From Bacteroidales bacterium (GTDB lineage: Bacteria > Bacteroidota > Bacteroidia > Bacteroidales > UBA1402): a stretch of DNA of 64,000 nt. The position numbers were made by a program, and so were the translations under genes. Every line of letters starts with the position of its first letter. The first letter of the stretch is position 1. The notes under the pieces were generated by a model that saw nothing but the letters and a program-made list of their open reading frames with translations, ran no database searches and was not told where the DNA came from. Positions 16,674 to 27,743 of this stretch are shown one piece after another. Where the stretch lies: NCBI GenBank assembly GCA_017380635.1, contig JAFODP010000016.1, positions 19,895-83,894 on the forward strand. The letters run 5' to 3'.

Positions 16674-19364
16674 ACGTGCGATGGGCACGCGGAAAGGAGA
16701 ACAACTTACGTAGTTCAAACCTACTCTGTGACAGAATTCTACAGAAGAAGGTTCACCACCATGTTCACCACAGATACCGCACTTCAAGTTAGGATTAACT
16801 GAGCGACCATTCTGAGTAGCCATGTTAACCAACTGACCTACACCAACTTGATCCAATACTGCGAAGGGGTCGTTCTTCAAGATACCCTTTTCGAGATAGA
16901 TGGGCAAGAATGAAGCAACGTCGTCGCGGCTGTAACCGAAGGTCATCTGAGTCAAGTCGTTGGTACCGAATGAGAAGAATTCAGCAGATTCAGCAATTTG
17001 GTTAGCGGTAAGAGCTGCGCGAGGAATTTCAATCATCGTACCTACCTTGTATTCGATGCTATCGTTGCGTTCAGCAAACAAAGCGTCGGCAGTAGCCTTG
17101 ATAACAGCCTTCTGAGCGTTGAATTCCAACACATTACCAATCAGAGGAATCATGATTTCAGGATAGGTCTTGATACCTTCAGCCTTCAAATCCAAAGCAG
17201 CGCTCAAGATAGCACGAGTCTGCATTTCGGTGATTTCAGGATAGGTATTACCCAAACGACAACCACGGTGACCCAACATGGGGTTCTGTTCGATCAATGA
17301 TTCAACACGTTCTTTAACTTCTGAAACGGTAACACCCATTACATCAGCCATTTCCTTCTGACCCTTTTCATCATGGGGAACGAATTCATGGAGTGGCGGA
17401 TCCAAAAGACGAACGGTAACAGGCAGATCATGCATAGCCTTGAAAATACCGTAGAAGTCGTCACGTTGCAAGGGCAACAATTTCTTCAAAGCTTCACGAC
17501 GACCTTCTTCGTCCTTAGCCAAAATCATTTGACGCATAGCAATGATCTTGTCGCCATCGAAGAACATGTGTTCGGTACGGGTCAAACCGATACCGGTAGC
17601 GCCGAATTGACGAGCCACAGCAGCATCACGAGGAGTATCTGCATTGGTGCGTACTTTCAGACGAGCATATTTATCAGCCATGGCCATCAATTCACCGAAA
17701 TCGCCACTCAATTCAGGAGCTTGGGTTTCGATGCCACCAGCGTAAACAAAACCGGTAGAACCATCCAATGACAACCAATCGCCTTCTTTCAAAGTCAAAC
17801 CATCAACTGACAAGGTACGAGCCTTATAGTCGATAATAACGCTATTAGCAGCTGATACACAGCACTTACCCATACCACGAGCAACTACAGCAGCGTGAGA
17901 AGTCATACCACCGCGAGCAGTCATGATACCTTGTGCGCTCAACATACCCTTCAAGTCTTCGGGAGAGGTTTCGATACGAACCAAGATGGTCTTTTCGCCT
18001 CTTTCAGCCCAAGCTTCAGCATCTTCAGCGAAGAATACGATACGGCCGGTAGCAGCACCGGGAGAAGCGGGCAAACCTTTGGTGATAGGCTTAGCGGCAG
18101 ACAAAGCAGCTTTCTTGAATACAGGGTGCAACAATTCGTCCAATTTTTCAGGCTCGATGCGCATCACAGCTTCCTGTTCGGTAAGCATACCCTGACGAAC
18201 CATTTCCATAGCAATGCGAACCATAGCAGCACCGGTACGCTTACCGTTACGGGTCTGCAACATCCACAACTTGCCATCTTGAATGGTAAATTCGATATCC
18301 TGCATATCTCTGTTATGGTTTTCCAAGTTTTCCTGAATGGTATTCAATTCTTGGAAAGCAGCAGGCATAGTTTCTTCCAAAGAAGGATATTTAGCTACAC
18401 GTTCTTCTTCGCTGATACCTTGAGCAGCAGCCCAACGACGAGAACCTTCGATGGTGATCTGTTGAGGAGTACGGATACCGGCCACAACGTCTTCACCCTG
18501 AGCGTTAATCAAATATTCACCGTTGAAGATATCTTCACCGGTAGCAGCATCACGGGTAAAAGCAACACCGGTAGCAGAATTGTCACCCATGTTACCGAAT
18601 ACCATAGACTGTACGTTTACAGCGGTACCCCATTCAGCAGGAATCTTGTTAAGTTTACGATAAAGGATAGCGCGTTCGTTCATCCAGCTGTCAAATACAG
18701 CGCAGATAGCACCCCACAATTGCTGCCAAGGATCGTCGGGGAAATCCAAACCGGTATTTTCCTTAACGGCGGCCTTGAACAAAGCAACCAATTCCTTCAA
18801 ATCTTCGGTGGTCAATTCGGTATCCAAAGTAACACCACGTTGTTCTTTCATGTGGTGGATAATTACTTCGAAAGGATCTTCGTCTTCTTTCTTAACAGGC
18901 TTCATACCCAACACTACGTCACCGTACATCTGTACGAAACGACGATATGAGTCCCATGCAAAACGAGGATTATTACTTCTCTTGGCAATCACTTCAACAG
19001 CCTGATCGTTCATACCCAAGTTGAGGATGGTATCCATCATACCGGGCATAGAAGCACGGGCACCTGAACGAACAGAAACCAACAAGGGATTTTCGGCATC
19101 ACCAAACTTAGGACCATCAACAGCCAATTCGGTAGCCTTCATAGCAGCTTCCACTTCGGCCTTAATCATGGCAACAACAGCGTCCTTACCTACTTCGAAA
19201 TATTCGGTACAAACGTCAGTCGTAATGGTGAAACCCGGAGGAACAGGCATTCCTAACAAATTCATCTCGGCCAAGTTAGCACCTTTACCACCGAGCAATT
19301 CTCGCATGGTACCGTTACCGTCGGCCTTTTTGTTTCCAAACAGATAAACTCTCTTTTTGTTCAT
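16644..19364 (-). CDS. ppdK: Pyruvate, phosphate dikinase
   Basis: The 906-residue enzyme interconverts pyruvate, ATP and phosphate with phosphoenolpyruvate, AMP and pyrophosphate. The N-terminal nucleotide-binding domain starts FGNKKADG. The swivelling phospho-His domain has GGMTSHAAVVARGMG with His490. The PEP/pyruvate barrel carries GLTRTEHMFF and the catalytic CGICGEHGG (Cys865). Length is normal. The last nine codons form part of the 53-bp direct repeat, yet the protein end is intact. In anaerobes it commonly replaces or reverses pyruvate kinase. Confidence 0.97.
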   Translation of the reverse strand: MNKKRVYLFGNKKADGNGTMRELLGGKGANLAEMNLLGMPVPPGFTITTDVCTEYFEVGKDAVVAMIKAEVEAAMKATELAVDGPKFGDAENPLLVSVRSGARASMPGMMDTILNLGMNDQAVEVIAKRSNNPRFAWDSYRRFVQMYGDVVLGMKPVKKEDEDPFEVIIHHMKEQRGVTLDTELTTEDLKELVALFKAAVKENTGLDFPDDPWQQLWGAICAVFDSWMNERAILYRKLNKIPAEWGTAVNVQSMVFGNMGDNSATGVAFTRDAATGEDIFNGEYLINAQGEDVVAGIRTPQQITIEGSRRWAAAQGISEEERVAKYPSLEETMPAAFQELNTIQENLENHNRDMQDIEFTIQDGKLWMLQTRNGKRTGAAMVRIAMEMVRQGMLTEQEAVMRIEPEKLDELLHPVFKKAALSAAKPITKGLPASPGAATGRIVFFAEDAEAWAERGEKTILVRIETSPEDLKGMLSAQGIMTARGGMTSHAAVVARGMGKCCVSAANSVIIDYKARTLSVDGLTLKEGDWLSLDGSTGFVYAGGIETQAPELSGDFGELMAMADKYARLKVRTNADTPRDAAVARQFGATGIGLTRTEHMFFDGDKIIAMRQMILAKDEEGRREALKKLLPLQRDDFYGIFKAMHDLPVTVRLLDPPLHEFVPHDEKGQKEMADVMGVTVSEVKERVESLIEQNPMLGHRGCRLGNTYPEITEMQTRAILSAALDLKAEGIKTYPEIMIPLIGNVLEFNAQKAVIKATADALFAERNDSIEYKVGTMIEIPRAALTANQIAESAEFFSFGTNDLTQMTFGYSRDDVASFLPIYLEKGILKNDPFAVLDQVGVGQLVNMATQNGRSVNPNLKCGICGEHGGEPSSVEFCHRVGLNYVSCSPFRVPIARLAAAQAALR

Positions 19365-19418
19365 ATTAAAAACGTTTTATGGTTTTGTATAAAAATTCAT
19401 TTTCGTTTTAAACGGCTG

Positions 19419-19426
19419 CAAAAATA
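19419..19426 (-). promoter_or_regulatory. -7 box of ppdK
   Basis: The minus strand reads TATTTTTG, 54 bases before the ppdK ATG, in AT-rich intergenic DNA. The -33 element is weak. Confidence 0.45.
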
Positions 19427-19461
19427 AGCATTTCACACCTAAATTAAAAGGGTATTTTTAA

Positions 19462-20814
19462 CTAATTTTTAAAAATTAGATTTTTCGCCGGAGCCTCTGC
19501 AAAACAGCCATTCTCGTAAGCCAGGCTTCCATTGATAAACACCTGACAAACACGATGATGAAAAGTCCAGCCTTCGAACGGAGACCAAGCACATTTGCTC
19601 AGAACATCCTGCTTTTGCAATACCCAGGCGGGACATTCTTCCACCAAGACCATATCGGCATAATAACCTTCGCGCAGATAACCACGATCTTGAATGCGAT
19701 ACAAATCGGCCGGCGCATGACAGAATTTTTCCACAATCAGCGACTTGTCCAAAGCATTTTCACGCGACATTTCCAACAGCAGCAAAAGATTGAACTGCAC
19801 ACTGGGACAACCGGAAACAGCCGTCAATGCATTGCCCTGTTTTTCAGATAATAAATGCGGCGCATGATCGCTGCCCAAAGTATCAATTCGTCCCGCTTTC
19901 AAGGCGTCCAAAACAGCTGCTTTGTCGGAAGCATGCTTAAGGGCCGGATTGCATTTGATACGCGAGCCGTAGCGAGCGTAATCTTCATCACAAAGCAAGA
20001 GATAATGTGGACAGGTTTCTGCCGTTATTTTCTTATCTTTCAAATCTTTATCCTCAAACAAAGACAATTCTTTCTCGCTGGAAACATGCAAGACGTGCAA
20101 ACGCGTTCCCCAACGACGAGCCATCGAAACAGCCAAGGAAGTAGACTGATAACAAGCTTCATCGTCACGGATCAAAGAATGATAAGCCACCGGCAAATCC
20201 TCGCCCACTTCCTGTATATATTTAGCCTTATTGGCCTGTATGCGCGATTCCGATTCGCAATGCACCGCAATCAGCGTCGGAACTTCGGTAAACAAGCGCT
20301 GCAGACTCTGCTCGTCATCCACCAGCATATTGCCGGTAGAAGAACCCATAAACAGCTTAACAGCAGGCACCTTCGTGTAATCGGCCGCCAAAAGCTCTTC
20401 CAAATTTTCATTGGTAGCGCCTATATAAAACGCATAGTTGGCCAAAGCATGAGAGGCCGCATAATCCATTTTATCTTGCCAGGCTTTCAGCGTAGTGGTT
20501 TGCGGCTGCGTATTGGGCATATCTATAAAGGAAGTCACACCGCCGGCAATAGCCGCCTTCGATTCGCTTGTCATATCGGCCTTATGCGTCAAACCGGGAT
20601 CGCGAAAATGCACATGCGTGTCTATCAAACCGGGAATCAGATATTTACCACGCGCATCCACCAAGTTGTCCAAAGATTCCATCACAGACAAAGAAGGCGT
20701 ATCGTCTCCTTTATAAATACGGACAATACGCTCTCCCTCAATCAGTACGGAACCTTGAAACATTTGTCCTTCATTGACAATACAGGCATCTTGTATCAAG
20801 GTAGTTTTCATCAT
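19462..20814 (-). CDS. pyrC: Dihydroorotase
   Basis: The 450-residue amidohydrolase catalyses ring closure of carbamoyl aspartate in pyrimidine synthesis. The metal-binding DTHVHFRDPG (residues 65-74) and the later LGSDHAPH are intact, as is AVKLFMGSSTGN in the lid region. The length and the NTQPQTTT segment fit the type I dihydroorotase group. It follows the glycosyltransferase by nine bases, an order often seen in Bacteroidetes. Met1 or Met2 could be the start. Confidence 0.93.
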   Translation of the reverse strand: MMKTTLIQDACIVNEGQMFQGSVLIEGERIVRIYKGDDTPSLSVMESLDNLVDARGKYLIPGLIDTHVHFRDPGLTHKADMTSESKAAIAGGVTSFIDMPNTQPQTTTLKAWQDKMDYAASHALANYAFYIGATNENLEELLAADYTKVPAVKLFMGSSTGNMLVDDEQSLQRLFTEVPTLIAVHCESESRIQANKAKYIQEVGEDLPVAYHSLIRDDEACYQSTSLAVSMARRWGTRLHVLHVSSEKELSLFEDKDLKDKKITAETCPHYLLLCDEDYARYGSRIKCNPALKHASDKAAVLDALKAGRIDTLGSDHAPHLLSEKQGNALTAVSGCPSVQFNLLLLLEMSRENALDKSLIVEKFCHAPADLYRIQDRGYLREGYYADMVLVEECPAWVLQKQDVLSKCAWSPFEGWTFHHRVCQVFINGSLAYENGCFAEAPAKNLIFKN

Positions 20815-20823
20815 AACAGAAGA

Positions 20824-21573
20824 TTATTTTTGAGATTTCTGCGGATATTTTCTAAAGAAACTGCTCCATTTCAGCTGGATAACACCGATTACCGCTTCGC
20901 TAAAAATGCCACCACTCATCTTTGAGGTACCCAATTCTCTGTTGGTAAATACGATAGGTACTTCTTTCACCTTGAAACCACATTTGGTGGCGGTGAATTT
21001 CATTTCAATCTGGAAAGCATAACCTTTGAAACGAATCTTATCCAACTCGATGGTTTCCAACACTTCGCGACGATAGCACATAAATCCGGCCGTGGTATCG
21101 AAAATGCGCAGACCCGTCACCAGGCGCACATAAGCCGAAGCATAATACGACATCAACACACGACCAATGGGCCAATTGACCACATTCACCAAACGATTGA
21201 TGTAACGCGAACCGATGGCCGCATCGGCACCTTCTTCGCTGCAAGCCTTGTACAAACGCAAGAGATCTTTGGGATTGTGCGAAAAGTCGGCATCCATTTC
21301 GAAGATATAATCGTATTTATGTTCGATAGCCCATTTGAAACCGCAAATATAAGCGGTGCCCAAACCCAATTTACCGGAACGTTCGATGATATGCAGCTCT
21401 TCGCTGAATTCCTGCTGCAAAGATTTGACGATATCGGCCGTACCATCGGGCGAACCATCATCCACAATCAGGATATGGAAAGCCTGAGGCAAAGTGAACA
21501 CGGCTCTGATAATGGCTTCTATATTTTCCTTCTCATTATAAGTAGGAATAATGACTACAGCATCTGACTTCAT
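20824..21573 (-). CDS. Polyprenol-phosphate mannosyltransferase-like GT2 enzyme
   Basis: The 249-residue soluble glycosyltransferase has the GT2 fold: VVIIPTYNEKENIEAII, VDDGSPDGT, and EMDADFSHNP with the metal-binding DAD. ELGTSKMSGGIFSEA near the end is typical of the DPM1 group, which moves mannose or glucose to polyprenyl phosphate. There is no C-terminal membrane segment. I chose the ATG at 21571-21573 because the 34 residues upstream are not conserved. A TACCTTTG box lies at 21619-21626. Confidence 0.88.
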   Translation of the reverse strand: MKSDAVVIIPTYNEKENIEAIIRAVFTLPQAFHILIVDDGSPDGTADIVKSLQQEFSEELHIIERSGKLGLGTAYICGFKWAIEHKYDYIFEMDADFSHNPKDLLRLYKACSEEGADAAIGSRYINRLVNVVNWPIGRVLMSYYASAYVRLVTGLRIFDTTAGFMCYRREVLETIELDKIRFKGYAFQIEMKFTATKCGFKVKEVPIVFTNRELGTSKMSGGIFSEAVIGVIQLKWSSFFRKYPQKSQK

Positions 21574-21618
21574 AATATGATGAGAATAGTTTAATGAGTA
21601 ACTTATTTTAAAAACGAC

Positions 21619-21626
21619 CAAAGGTA
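21619..21626 (-). promoter_or_regulatory. -7 box of the glycosyltransferase-pyrC operon
   Basis: The minus strand reads TACCTTTG, 45 bases before the glycosyltransferase ATG. A TACTTTCG box for mfd (21649-21656, plus strand) lies next to it, which makes this a divergent promoter region. Confidence 0.5.
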
Positions 21627-21678
21627 GGCAATTCTGCAATTTTTTCCGTACTTTCGCGCGATTTTTTTTTAGCATATT

Positions 21679-24600
21679 TTGAAATTAGTCGATTTACTTC
21701 CTTTCTACGACAAAAGCGCCGAGTTGAGCGCAGTCGTTTCGAGCTTGAAGCAAGACCATCGCGCAGAGCATCTTTTGTTGAAGAATCTGTCGGGATCGTC
21801 TCGCGCTTTGGTGTTGGCCGCCTTGTTCAAGCGCATCCAACGTTCTATGGTGTTGGTACACGATGATGCCGACCAAGCCGCTTATCTTTACCACGATTTG
21901 GTACATTTCTTTGGTAAGGAACAAGTATTGATGTTGCCGGCCAGTTTCAAAAAATCAATTAAATACGGACAAGACGATGCAGGCAACAATATCCTTCGTA
22001 CCGTCGTACTGAGCGCATTGCAAAATCAGGAGAAAAAAATCATCGTAGCCTATCCGGAATCTTTTCTGGAGAAGGTTTTGCCGCGCGAAGAACTGCAGAA
22101 ACAGACGCTCTGCCTGCATAAAGGAGAAAAAGTTGACACCGATTTCATTATCCATCTTTTACAGGATTTCGGCTTCCAGCAAAGCGATTATGTCTACGAA
22201 CCCGGCCAATTTGCCCTGCGCGGTAGCTTGATTGATGTGTATTCATGGAGCAACGAGCTTCCCTACCGTATCGACTTTTTCGGCGACGAAATAGAAAGCA
22301 TTCGCAGCTTCGAGGTTGAAACACAGCTCTCCAAGGAAATGTTCGAAGAAATACGCATCATTCCTGAAAACAAGCAAGATATGACCAAAGCGGTGCCTGT
22401 TTGGAATTATTTTTCAGCAGACAGCCTGATTGGATTTTTCGATTATCAATATTGCTTGCATCGCATGGATCAATGTTTCCAGGAGGCGCAGGCCGAAAAC
22501 GAAAACCGACTGATTGTTTCCGGTCAGGAATTAGGCCAAAGTCTGCAAGATTTTCAAGTGATGGAATTCGGGCAACAAGGTCATTTCGACCAGCAAAGCA
22601 CCATCGATTTTCATTGCGCCGCACAAGATGCTTTCGGCAAGAATTTCGAGCTGGCCGTTCAAAAATTGGATGAATACCAAAGCAAAGATTATCGCATTTT
22701 CATCCTGAGCAACAATAATAAGCAGATAGAACGCATCCGAAGCATCTTCAAAGAAAGAAGCGAAAAGCTTCATTTCCAAGCCATTGAGGAAACATTGCAC
22801 GAAGGCTTCATCGACCACAAACAGCAGCTACTTTGCTACACCGACCATCAGTTGTTCAACCGTTTCCATAAATACAGTCTGCGTAGCGATCGCGCCAGAC
22901 AAGGAAAAATGGCATTGACACTGAAAGAGTTGATGGAATTTCAATTTGGCGATTATGTCGTTCACATGGACCATGGCGTGGGAAGATTCGGAGGCTTGTT
23001 CAAAACCACCATCAACGGCAAGCCGCAGGAAGTGCTCAAAATCATGTACAAAGACAACGATGTGGTTTTGGTAAGCATTCACAACCTGAACCGTGTTTCG
23101 AAATACCGCGGCAAAGAAGGCGAAGAACCCACCATCCATAAATTGAGCAGCGGTGTTTGGGAACGCATCAAAGAACGTAGCAAAAAGAAAATCAAGGATA
23201 TTGCCCGCGATCTGATTAAATTGTATGCCGCCCGTTTGAAAGAAAGCGGCTTCAGTTACAGTCCGGATAGTTATTTACAGGAAGCGCTCGAAGCCTCTTT
23301 CATGTACGAAGACACGCCCGATCAAAGCAAAGCCACTGCCGACATCAAACGTGATATGGAAAGCGCTAAACCCATGGACCGTCTGATTTGCGGTGATGTA
23401 GGCTTCGGCAAGACGGAACTTGCTGTGCGTGCGGCATTTAAAGCCGTGGCCGATGGCAAGCAAGTAGCTGTTCTGGTACCCACTACCGTCCTGGCCTTGC
23501 AACATTATCACACCTTCCGCGACCGCTTGGCCGATTTACCTTGCTCGGTCGATTACCTGAGCCGTACCCGCAGCAGCAGCGACAGCAAAAAGATTTTAGC
23601 TTCCTTGAAAGAAGGCAGACCGGATATTTTGATCGGCACCCACAAATTGATAGGCAAAGAAGTAAAATTCAAAGACTTAGGACTGCTTATCATCGACGAA
23701 GAACAGAAGTTTGGCGTCAGCGTCAAGGAAAAGCTCAGACAACTGAAAACCCAAGTCGACACCTTGACATTGAGCGCCACGCCCATTCCGCGCACCTTGC
23801 AATTTTCCTTGATGGGCGCTCGCGACTTATCGATACTTTCTACGCCGCCGGCCAACCGTTATCCCATTCAGACCGAGATACATTGCCTCGATAAAGACAT
23901 CCTGCGCGACGCCATCCGTTTCGAGATGGAACGCAACGGACAGATATTCTTCGTCAGCAACCGCATCAGCGATCTAAAAGATTTACAAGCACTTATCAAA
24001 GACATCGTTCCGGAAGCGCGCAGCGTTATTGCCCACGGCCAGATGCCCGGCGAAGAAATGGAAAAGATCATCATCGACTTTATCAACTTCGAATACGACA
24101 TTCTGATAGCCACAAGCATCGTGGAAAACGGCATTGACATTCCCAACGCAAACACGATATTCATCAACAATGCCCACAAATTCGGACTCAGCGATTTGCA
24201 CCAACTTCGCGGCCGCGTGGGACGCTGCAACAAAAAAGCTTTCTGTTACCTTTTGGCTCCGCCTCCTCAAAGTCTTAATGCCGATGCCAAACGTCGTTTG
24301 CAAGCTATTGAAAGTTTCGCCGAGCTGGGCAGCGGACTCAACATCGCCATGCAAGATTTGGATATTCGTGGCGCCGGCAATCTTTTGGGCGCCGAACAGA
24401 GCGGATTCATTGCCGACCTGGGTTTTGAAACCTATCAGCGCATCCTGAAGGAGGCCATGCACGAACTCAAGAGCAACGAATTTGCCGAACTTTATCGCGA
24501 CGAAGCCCAGGAACGCGCCGACAGCCAACAAAGCTATGTCAGTGATTGTCAATTGGAATCGGATCTTTCTTTGTATTTCGACGAAAGCTATATTCCCGGT

Positions 24601-25005
24601 TCGTCCGAACGTATGACACTCTATCGCGAAATGGACGCCTTGGAAAGCGAAGCCGCCATCAAGAGCTTCGAAAAGAAACTGATCGACCGTTTCGGCCCGA
24701 TGCCACAGGAAGCTCAGGATTTGCTGAATTTCATGCGTATCAGGCTCATTGCCAAAGAACTAGGCATCGAAAAGCTCTTGTTGAAAAATGCTCAGATGAT
24801 TGCTTATTTCGTAGCCAACCAGCAATCGTCCTACTATCAGTCGGCTGCCTTCGACGGTGTTTTGCGCTATGCCACCGAACATTTCCGTCAATGCAAACTC
24901 AGAGAGTCGGCCGGCAAGCGTTCCATGACCATCGTCAAGGTGGAAAACCTGCAAACGGCAGAAAATATCTTATTGCAAATGAAGCACTTAGGACAAGCAA
25001 ACTAA
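21679..25005 (+). CDS. mfd: Transcription-repair coupling factor
   Basis: The 1108-residue ATP-dependent translocase removes RNA polymerase stalled at DNA damage and recruits UvrA. The order is UvrB-homology region, RNA polymerase interaction domain (near residues 415-490, MEFQFGDYVVHMDHGVGRF), helicase with Walker A GDVGFGKTE (about 571-579), DEEQ box, and a C-terminal TRCF domain. No ATG is available at the family start. The frame begins with TTG at 21679 (or ATT just before), after a TAG. The protein start MKLVDLLPFYDK fits the family. Confidence 0.95.
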   Translation: MKLVDLLPFYDKSAELSAVVSSLKQDHRAEHLLLKNLSGSSRALVLAALFKRIQRSMVLVHDDADQAAYLYHDLVHFFGKEQVLMLPASFKKSIKYGQDDAGNNILRTVVLSALQNQEKKIIVAYPESFLEKVLPREELQKQTLCLHKGEKVDTDFIIHLLQDFGFQQSDYVYEPGQFALRGSLIDVYSWSNELPYRIDFFGDEIESIRSFEVETQLSKEMFEEIRIIPENKQDMTKAVPVWNYFSADSLIGFFDYQYCLHRMDQCFQEAQAENENRLIVSGQELGQSLQDFQVMEFGQQGHFDQQSTIDFHCAAQDAFGKNFELAVQKLDEYQSKDYRIFILSNNNKQIERIRSIFKERSEKLHFQAIEETLHEGFIDHKQQLLCYTDHQLFNRFHKYSLRSDRARQGKMALTLKELMEFQFGDYVVHMDHGVGRFGGLFKTTINGKPQEVLKIMYKDNDVVLVSIHNLNRVSKYRGKEGEEPTIHKLSSGVWERIKERSKKKIKDIARDLIKLYAARLKESGFSYSPDSYLQEALEASFMYEDTPDQSKATADIKRDMESAKPMDRLICGDVGFGKTELAVRAAFKAVADGKQVAVLVPTTVLALQHYHTFRDRLADLPCSVDYLSRTRSSSDSKKILASLKEGRPDILIGTHKLIGKEVKFKDLGLLIIDEEQKFGVSVKEKLRQLKTQVDTLTLSATPIPRTLQFSLMGARDLSILSTPPANRYPIQTEIHCLDKDILRDAIRFEMERNGQIFFVSNRISDLKDLQALIKDIVPEARSVIAHGQMPGEEMEKIIIDFINFEYDILIATSIVENGIDIPNANTIFINNAHKFGLSDLHQLRGRVGRCNKKAFCYLLAPPPQSLNADAKRRLQAIESFAELGSGLNIAMQDLDIRGAGNLLGAEQSGFIADLGFETYQRILKEAMHELKSNEFAELYRDEAQERADSQQSYVSDCQLESDLSLYFDESYIPGSSERMTLYREMDALESEAAIKSFEKKLIDRFGPMPQEAQDLLNFMRIRLIAKELGIEKLLLKNAQMIAYFVANQQSSYYQSAAFDGVLRYATEHFRQCKLRESAGKRSMTIVKVENLQTAENILLQMKHLGQAN

Positions 25006-25053
25006 ATGCAAACTTATTTTGTGACAATTGGCTGTTATTTGCAATAAATTGCT

Positions 25054-25061
25054 TAATTTTG
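25054..25061 (+). promoter_or_regulatory. -7 box of thrS
   Basis: TAATTTTG matches TAnnTTTG and lies 36 bases before the thrS ATG. TTTG at 25038-25041 is too close for a good -33 element. Confidence 0.45.
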
Positions 25062-25097
25062 CGCCTCTTAAAAAGCTTTTTATAAAAATATATAGCA

Positions 25098-27041
25098 ATG
25101 ACTATCAACATTACTTTTCCCGATGGTTCCGTTCGCTCGTATGAAAAAGGAACCACTGCTTATCAAGTAGCCGAAAGTATCAGTCCTCGTTTGGCCCAAT
25201 CTGTATTGGCTGCCAGCATCAACGATGAAACCCGCGACCTTAATCTTCCTATCGAAGAAGACTGTCGTCTGAATCTTCTCAAATGGGAGGACGCCGAAGC
25301 CAAGCATGCTTTCTGGCACACTTCTTCTCACTTGATGGCCGAAGCCTTGCAAGCGCTTTTCCCCGGTATTCAGTTCGGTATCGGTCCTGCCATCGAAAAT
25401 GGTTTTTATTATGATGTAGATCCCGGTACCGCTGTTATCAAGGATAGCGATTTTCCTGCCATCGAAGCCAAAGTGGCTGAATTATTGGCCAAGAAATCGA
25501 AAATGATTCGTCAGGATATCAGCAAACAAGATGCTTTGGATTATTTCGGCAAAAGAGGCGAAAGCTACAAAGTTGAACTGATTCAGGATCTGGAAGACGG
25601 TACCATCACTACTTATACCCAAGGCGATTTCACCGACCTTTGCCGCGGCCCGCACCTTATCGATACTTCTGCCATCAAGGCATTCAAGGTATTGTCTATT
25701 GCCGGAGCTTATTGGAGAGGCGACGAAACCCGCAAACAAATGACCCGTATCTACGCCATTTCTTTCCCCAAAAAATCGATGTTGGACGAATATCTGGCTT
25801 TGCTCGAAGAAGCCAAGAAACGCGACCACCGCAAGATTGGTAAAGAAATGGAACTTTTCATGTTTACCGAAATGGTAGGTAAAGGTTTGCCCATGTGGTT
25901 GCCCAAAGGTACCGCTTTGCGTCTGCGCCTGGAAGATTTCTTGAAACGCATCCAGAAACATTATGGTTACGAACAAGTTATCACGCCTCATATCGGTAAC
26001 AAGAATCTTTATGTTACTTCTGGTCACTGGGATCATTATGGCAAGGACAGCTTCCAACCCATCACCACGCCCGAAGAAGGCGAAATGTACCTGCTCAAGC
26101 CGATGAACTGCCCTCACCATTGTATGATTTACAAATGGCAACCTCGTTCTTATAAGGATCTGCCTCTCCGTCTGGCCGAATTCGGTACCGTTTATCGTTA
26201 CGAACAAAGCGGCGAATTGCACGGACTTACCCGCGTTCGCAGCTTTACGCAGGACGATGCTCATATCTTCTGCCGTCAAGACCAGGTGAAGGACGAATTC
26301 ATCCGCGTGATGGAAATCATCGAAATCATTTTCAAGGCACTCAACTTCGAAAACTTCGAAGCTCAGATTTCGTTGAGAGATCCCAAGAACACCACTAAAT
26401 ATGTAGGTAGCGACGAAGTGTGGGAAATGGCCGAAAAAGCCATTATCGAAGCTTGCGAAGAAAAAGGCTTGCCCGCTGTGGTAGAATATGGTGAAGCTGC
26501 TTTCTACGGTCCCAAACTCGACTTCATGGTAAAAGATGCGTTGGGTCGCCGTTGGCAATTGGGTACCATCCAGGTAGACTACAACTTGCCCGAACGTTTC
26601 CAATTGGAATATGTAGGCAGCGACAACCAAAAATATCGTCCCGTAATGATTCACCGCGCTCCTTTCGGTTCAATGGAACGTTTCATTGCCGTGCTTATCG
26701 AACACACTGCCGGAAAATTCCCGCTTTGGCTCACGCCCGATCAGGTGGTTGTAATGCCTATCAGCGAAAAGTACAACGACTACGCCAAGGAAGTTGCCAA
26801 GACCTTGAACAAGCAGGATATCCGTACTTTCGTGGACGATCGCAACGAAAAAATCGGCAAGAAAATCCGCGATAACGAATTGAAGCGCATCCCCTATCTG
26901 CTCATTGTTGGTGAAAAAGAAATGGAAAATAATGAAGTTTCTGTAAGAAAACAGGGCGGAATTGATTTAGGAACGAAAAAAATTACTACTTTTGCGGCCG
27001 ATTTGCTTGAAGAAGTAGACAAAATGATGAACGTTATATAA
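25098..27041 (+). CDS. thrS: Threonyl-tRNA synthetase
   Basis: The 647-residue class II synthetase charges tRNA-Thr. The order is an N-terminal TGS domain, the editing domain with HTSSH (His74, His78) and CRGPH, the catalytic core with [15 protein letters not shown] (about residue 335) and [15 protein letters not shown], and the anticodon-binding domain with [14 protein letters not shown]. Length is normal. It is the first gene of the conserved thrS-infC-rpmI-rplT block. Confidence 0.97.
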   Translation: MTINITFPDGSVRSYEKGTTAYQVAESISPRLAQSVLAASINDETRDLNLPIEEDCRLNLLKWEDAEAKHAFWHTSSHLMAEALQALFPGIQFGIGPAIENGFYYDVDPGTAVIKDSDFPAIEAKVAELLAKKSKMIRQDISKQDALDYFGKRGESYKVELIQDLEDGTITTYTQGDFTDLCRGPHLIDTSAIKAFKVLSIAGAYWRGDETRKQMTRIYAISFPKKSMLDEYLALLEEAKKRDHRKIGKEMELFMFTEMVGKGLPMWLPKGTALRLRLEDFLKRIQKHYGYEQVITPHIGNKNLYVTSGHWDHYGKDSFQPITTPEEGEMYLLKPMNCPHHCMIYKWQPRSYKDLPLRLAEFGTVYRYEQSGELHGLTRVRSFTQDDAHIFCRQDQVKDEFIRVMEIIEIIFKALNFENFEAQISLRDPKNTTKYVGSDEVWEMAEKAIIEACEEKGLPAVVEYGEAAFYGPKLDFMVKDALGRRWQLGTIQVDYNLPERFQLEYVGSDNQKYRPVMIHRAPFGSMERFIAVLIEHTAGKFPLWLTPDQVVVMPISEKYNDYAKEVAKTLNKQDIRTFVDDRNEKIGKKIRDNELKRIPYLLIVGEKEMENNEVSVRKQGGIDLGTKKITTFAADLLEEVDKMMNVI

Positions 27042-27085
27042 TAAAAACAACTGATAATTAACAATTTAACGCGCAAAAACAATTA

Positions 27086-27673
27086 ATGAAGAACGACGAT
27101 TTGAAGTTTCAATACCGGATTAATCATGCAATCCGTGAGAAAGAAGTTCGATTGGTAGGAGATAATGTAGAGCAAGGTGTGTACAGCATCGCTCAGGCTT
27201 TGCAAATTGCCGAAGAACAAGAACTCGATTTGGTGGAGATTTCTCCCAATGCCAAGCCTACCGTTTGCCGAGTGATTGATTATCAAAAGTTTTTATATCA
27301 ACAACGTAAACGTCAGAAGGATCAGAAGGCAAAATCAAACAAGATAGTTGTCAAGGAAATTCGTTTCGGACCACAAACCGACGACCACGACTACAACTTC
27401 AAGTTGAAACATGCCATCGAATTCCTTAAGGAAGGTGCCAAAGTAAAAGCTTATGTATTCTTCCGTGGACGTGCTATCATGTTCAAAAGTCAAGGAGAAG
27501 TTTTGTTGCTTCGCTTTGCCAACGACTTGGAAGCTTACGGTAAGGTGGAAAGCATGCCCGTTTTGGAAGGCAAGCGCATGATTGTCATGATTGCTCCTCT
27601 TTCAAAGAAGAATGGCGAAGCTCAGAAAGCCCAGCAAAAAAAGGCTGAAGCCGAAAGCGAAAAGCAAGCTTAA
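27086..27673 (+). CDS. infC: Translation initiation factor IF-3
   Basis: The 195-residue protein prevents premature joining of ribosomal subunits and checks start codons. The N-domain ([25 protein letters not shown]) and C-domain ([25 protein letters not shown]) are complete. A lysine- and glutamate-rich tail extends the C-terminus, as in other Bacteroidetes. The start is a normal ATG, unlike the rare AUU used in enteric bacteria. It lies 44 bases after thrS. Confidence 0.96.
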   Translation: MKNDDLKFQYRINHAIREKEVRLVGDNVEQGVYSIAQALQIAEEQELDLVEISPNAKPTVCRVIDYQKFLYQQRKRQKDQKAKSNKIVVKEIRFGPQTDDHDYNFKLKHAIEFLKEGAKVKAYVFFRGRAIMFKSQGEVLLLRFANDLEAYGKVESMPVLEGKRMIVMIAPLSKKNGEAQKAQQKKAEAESEKQA

Positions 27674-27743
27674 TTTGAAGTAATCCGTGCGAACGGCTTA
27701 TGATACATTTTTTAACAATTAAATTAATTTAAAAGTAAACATC

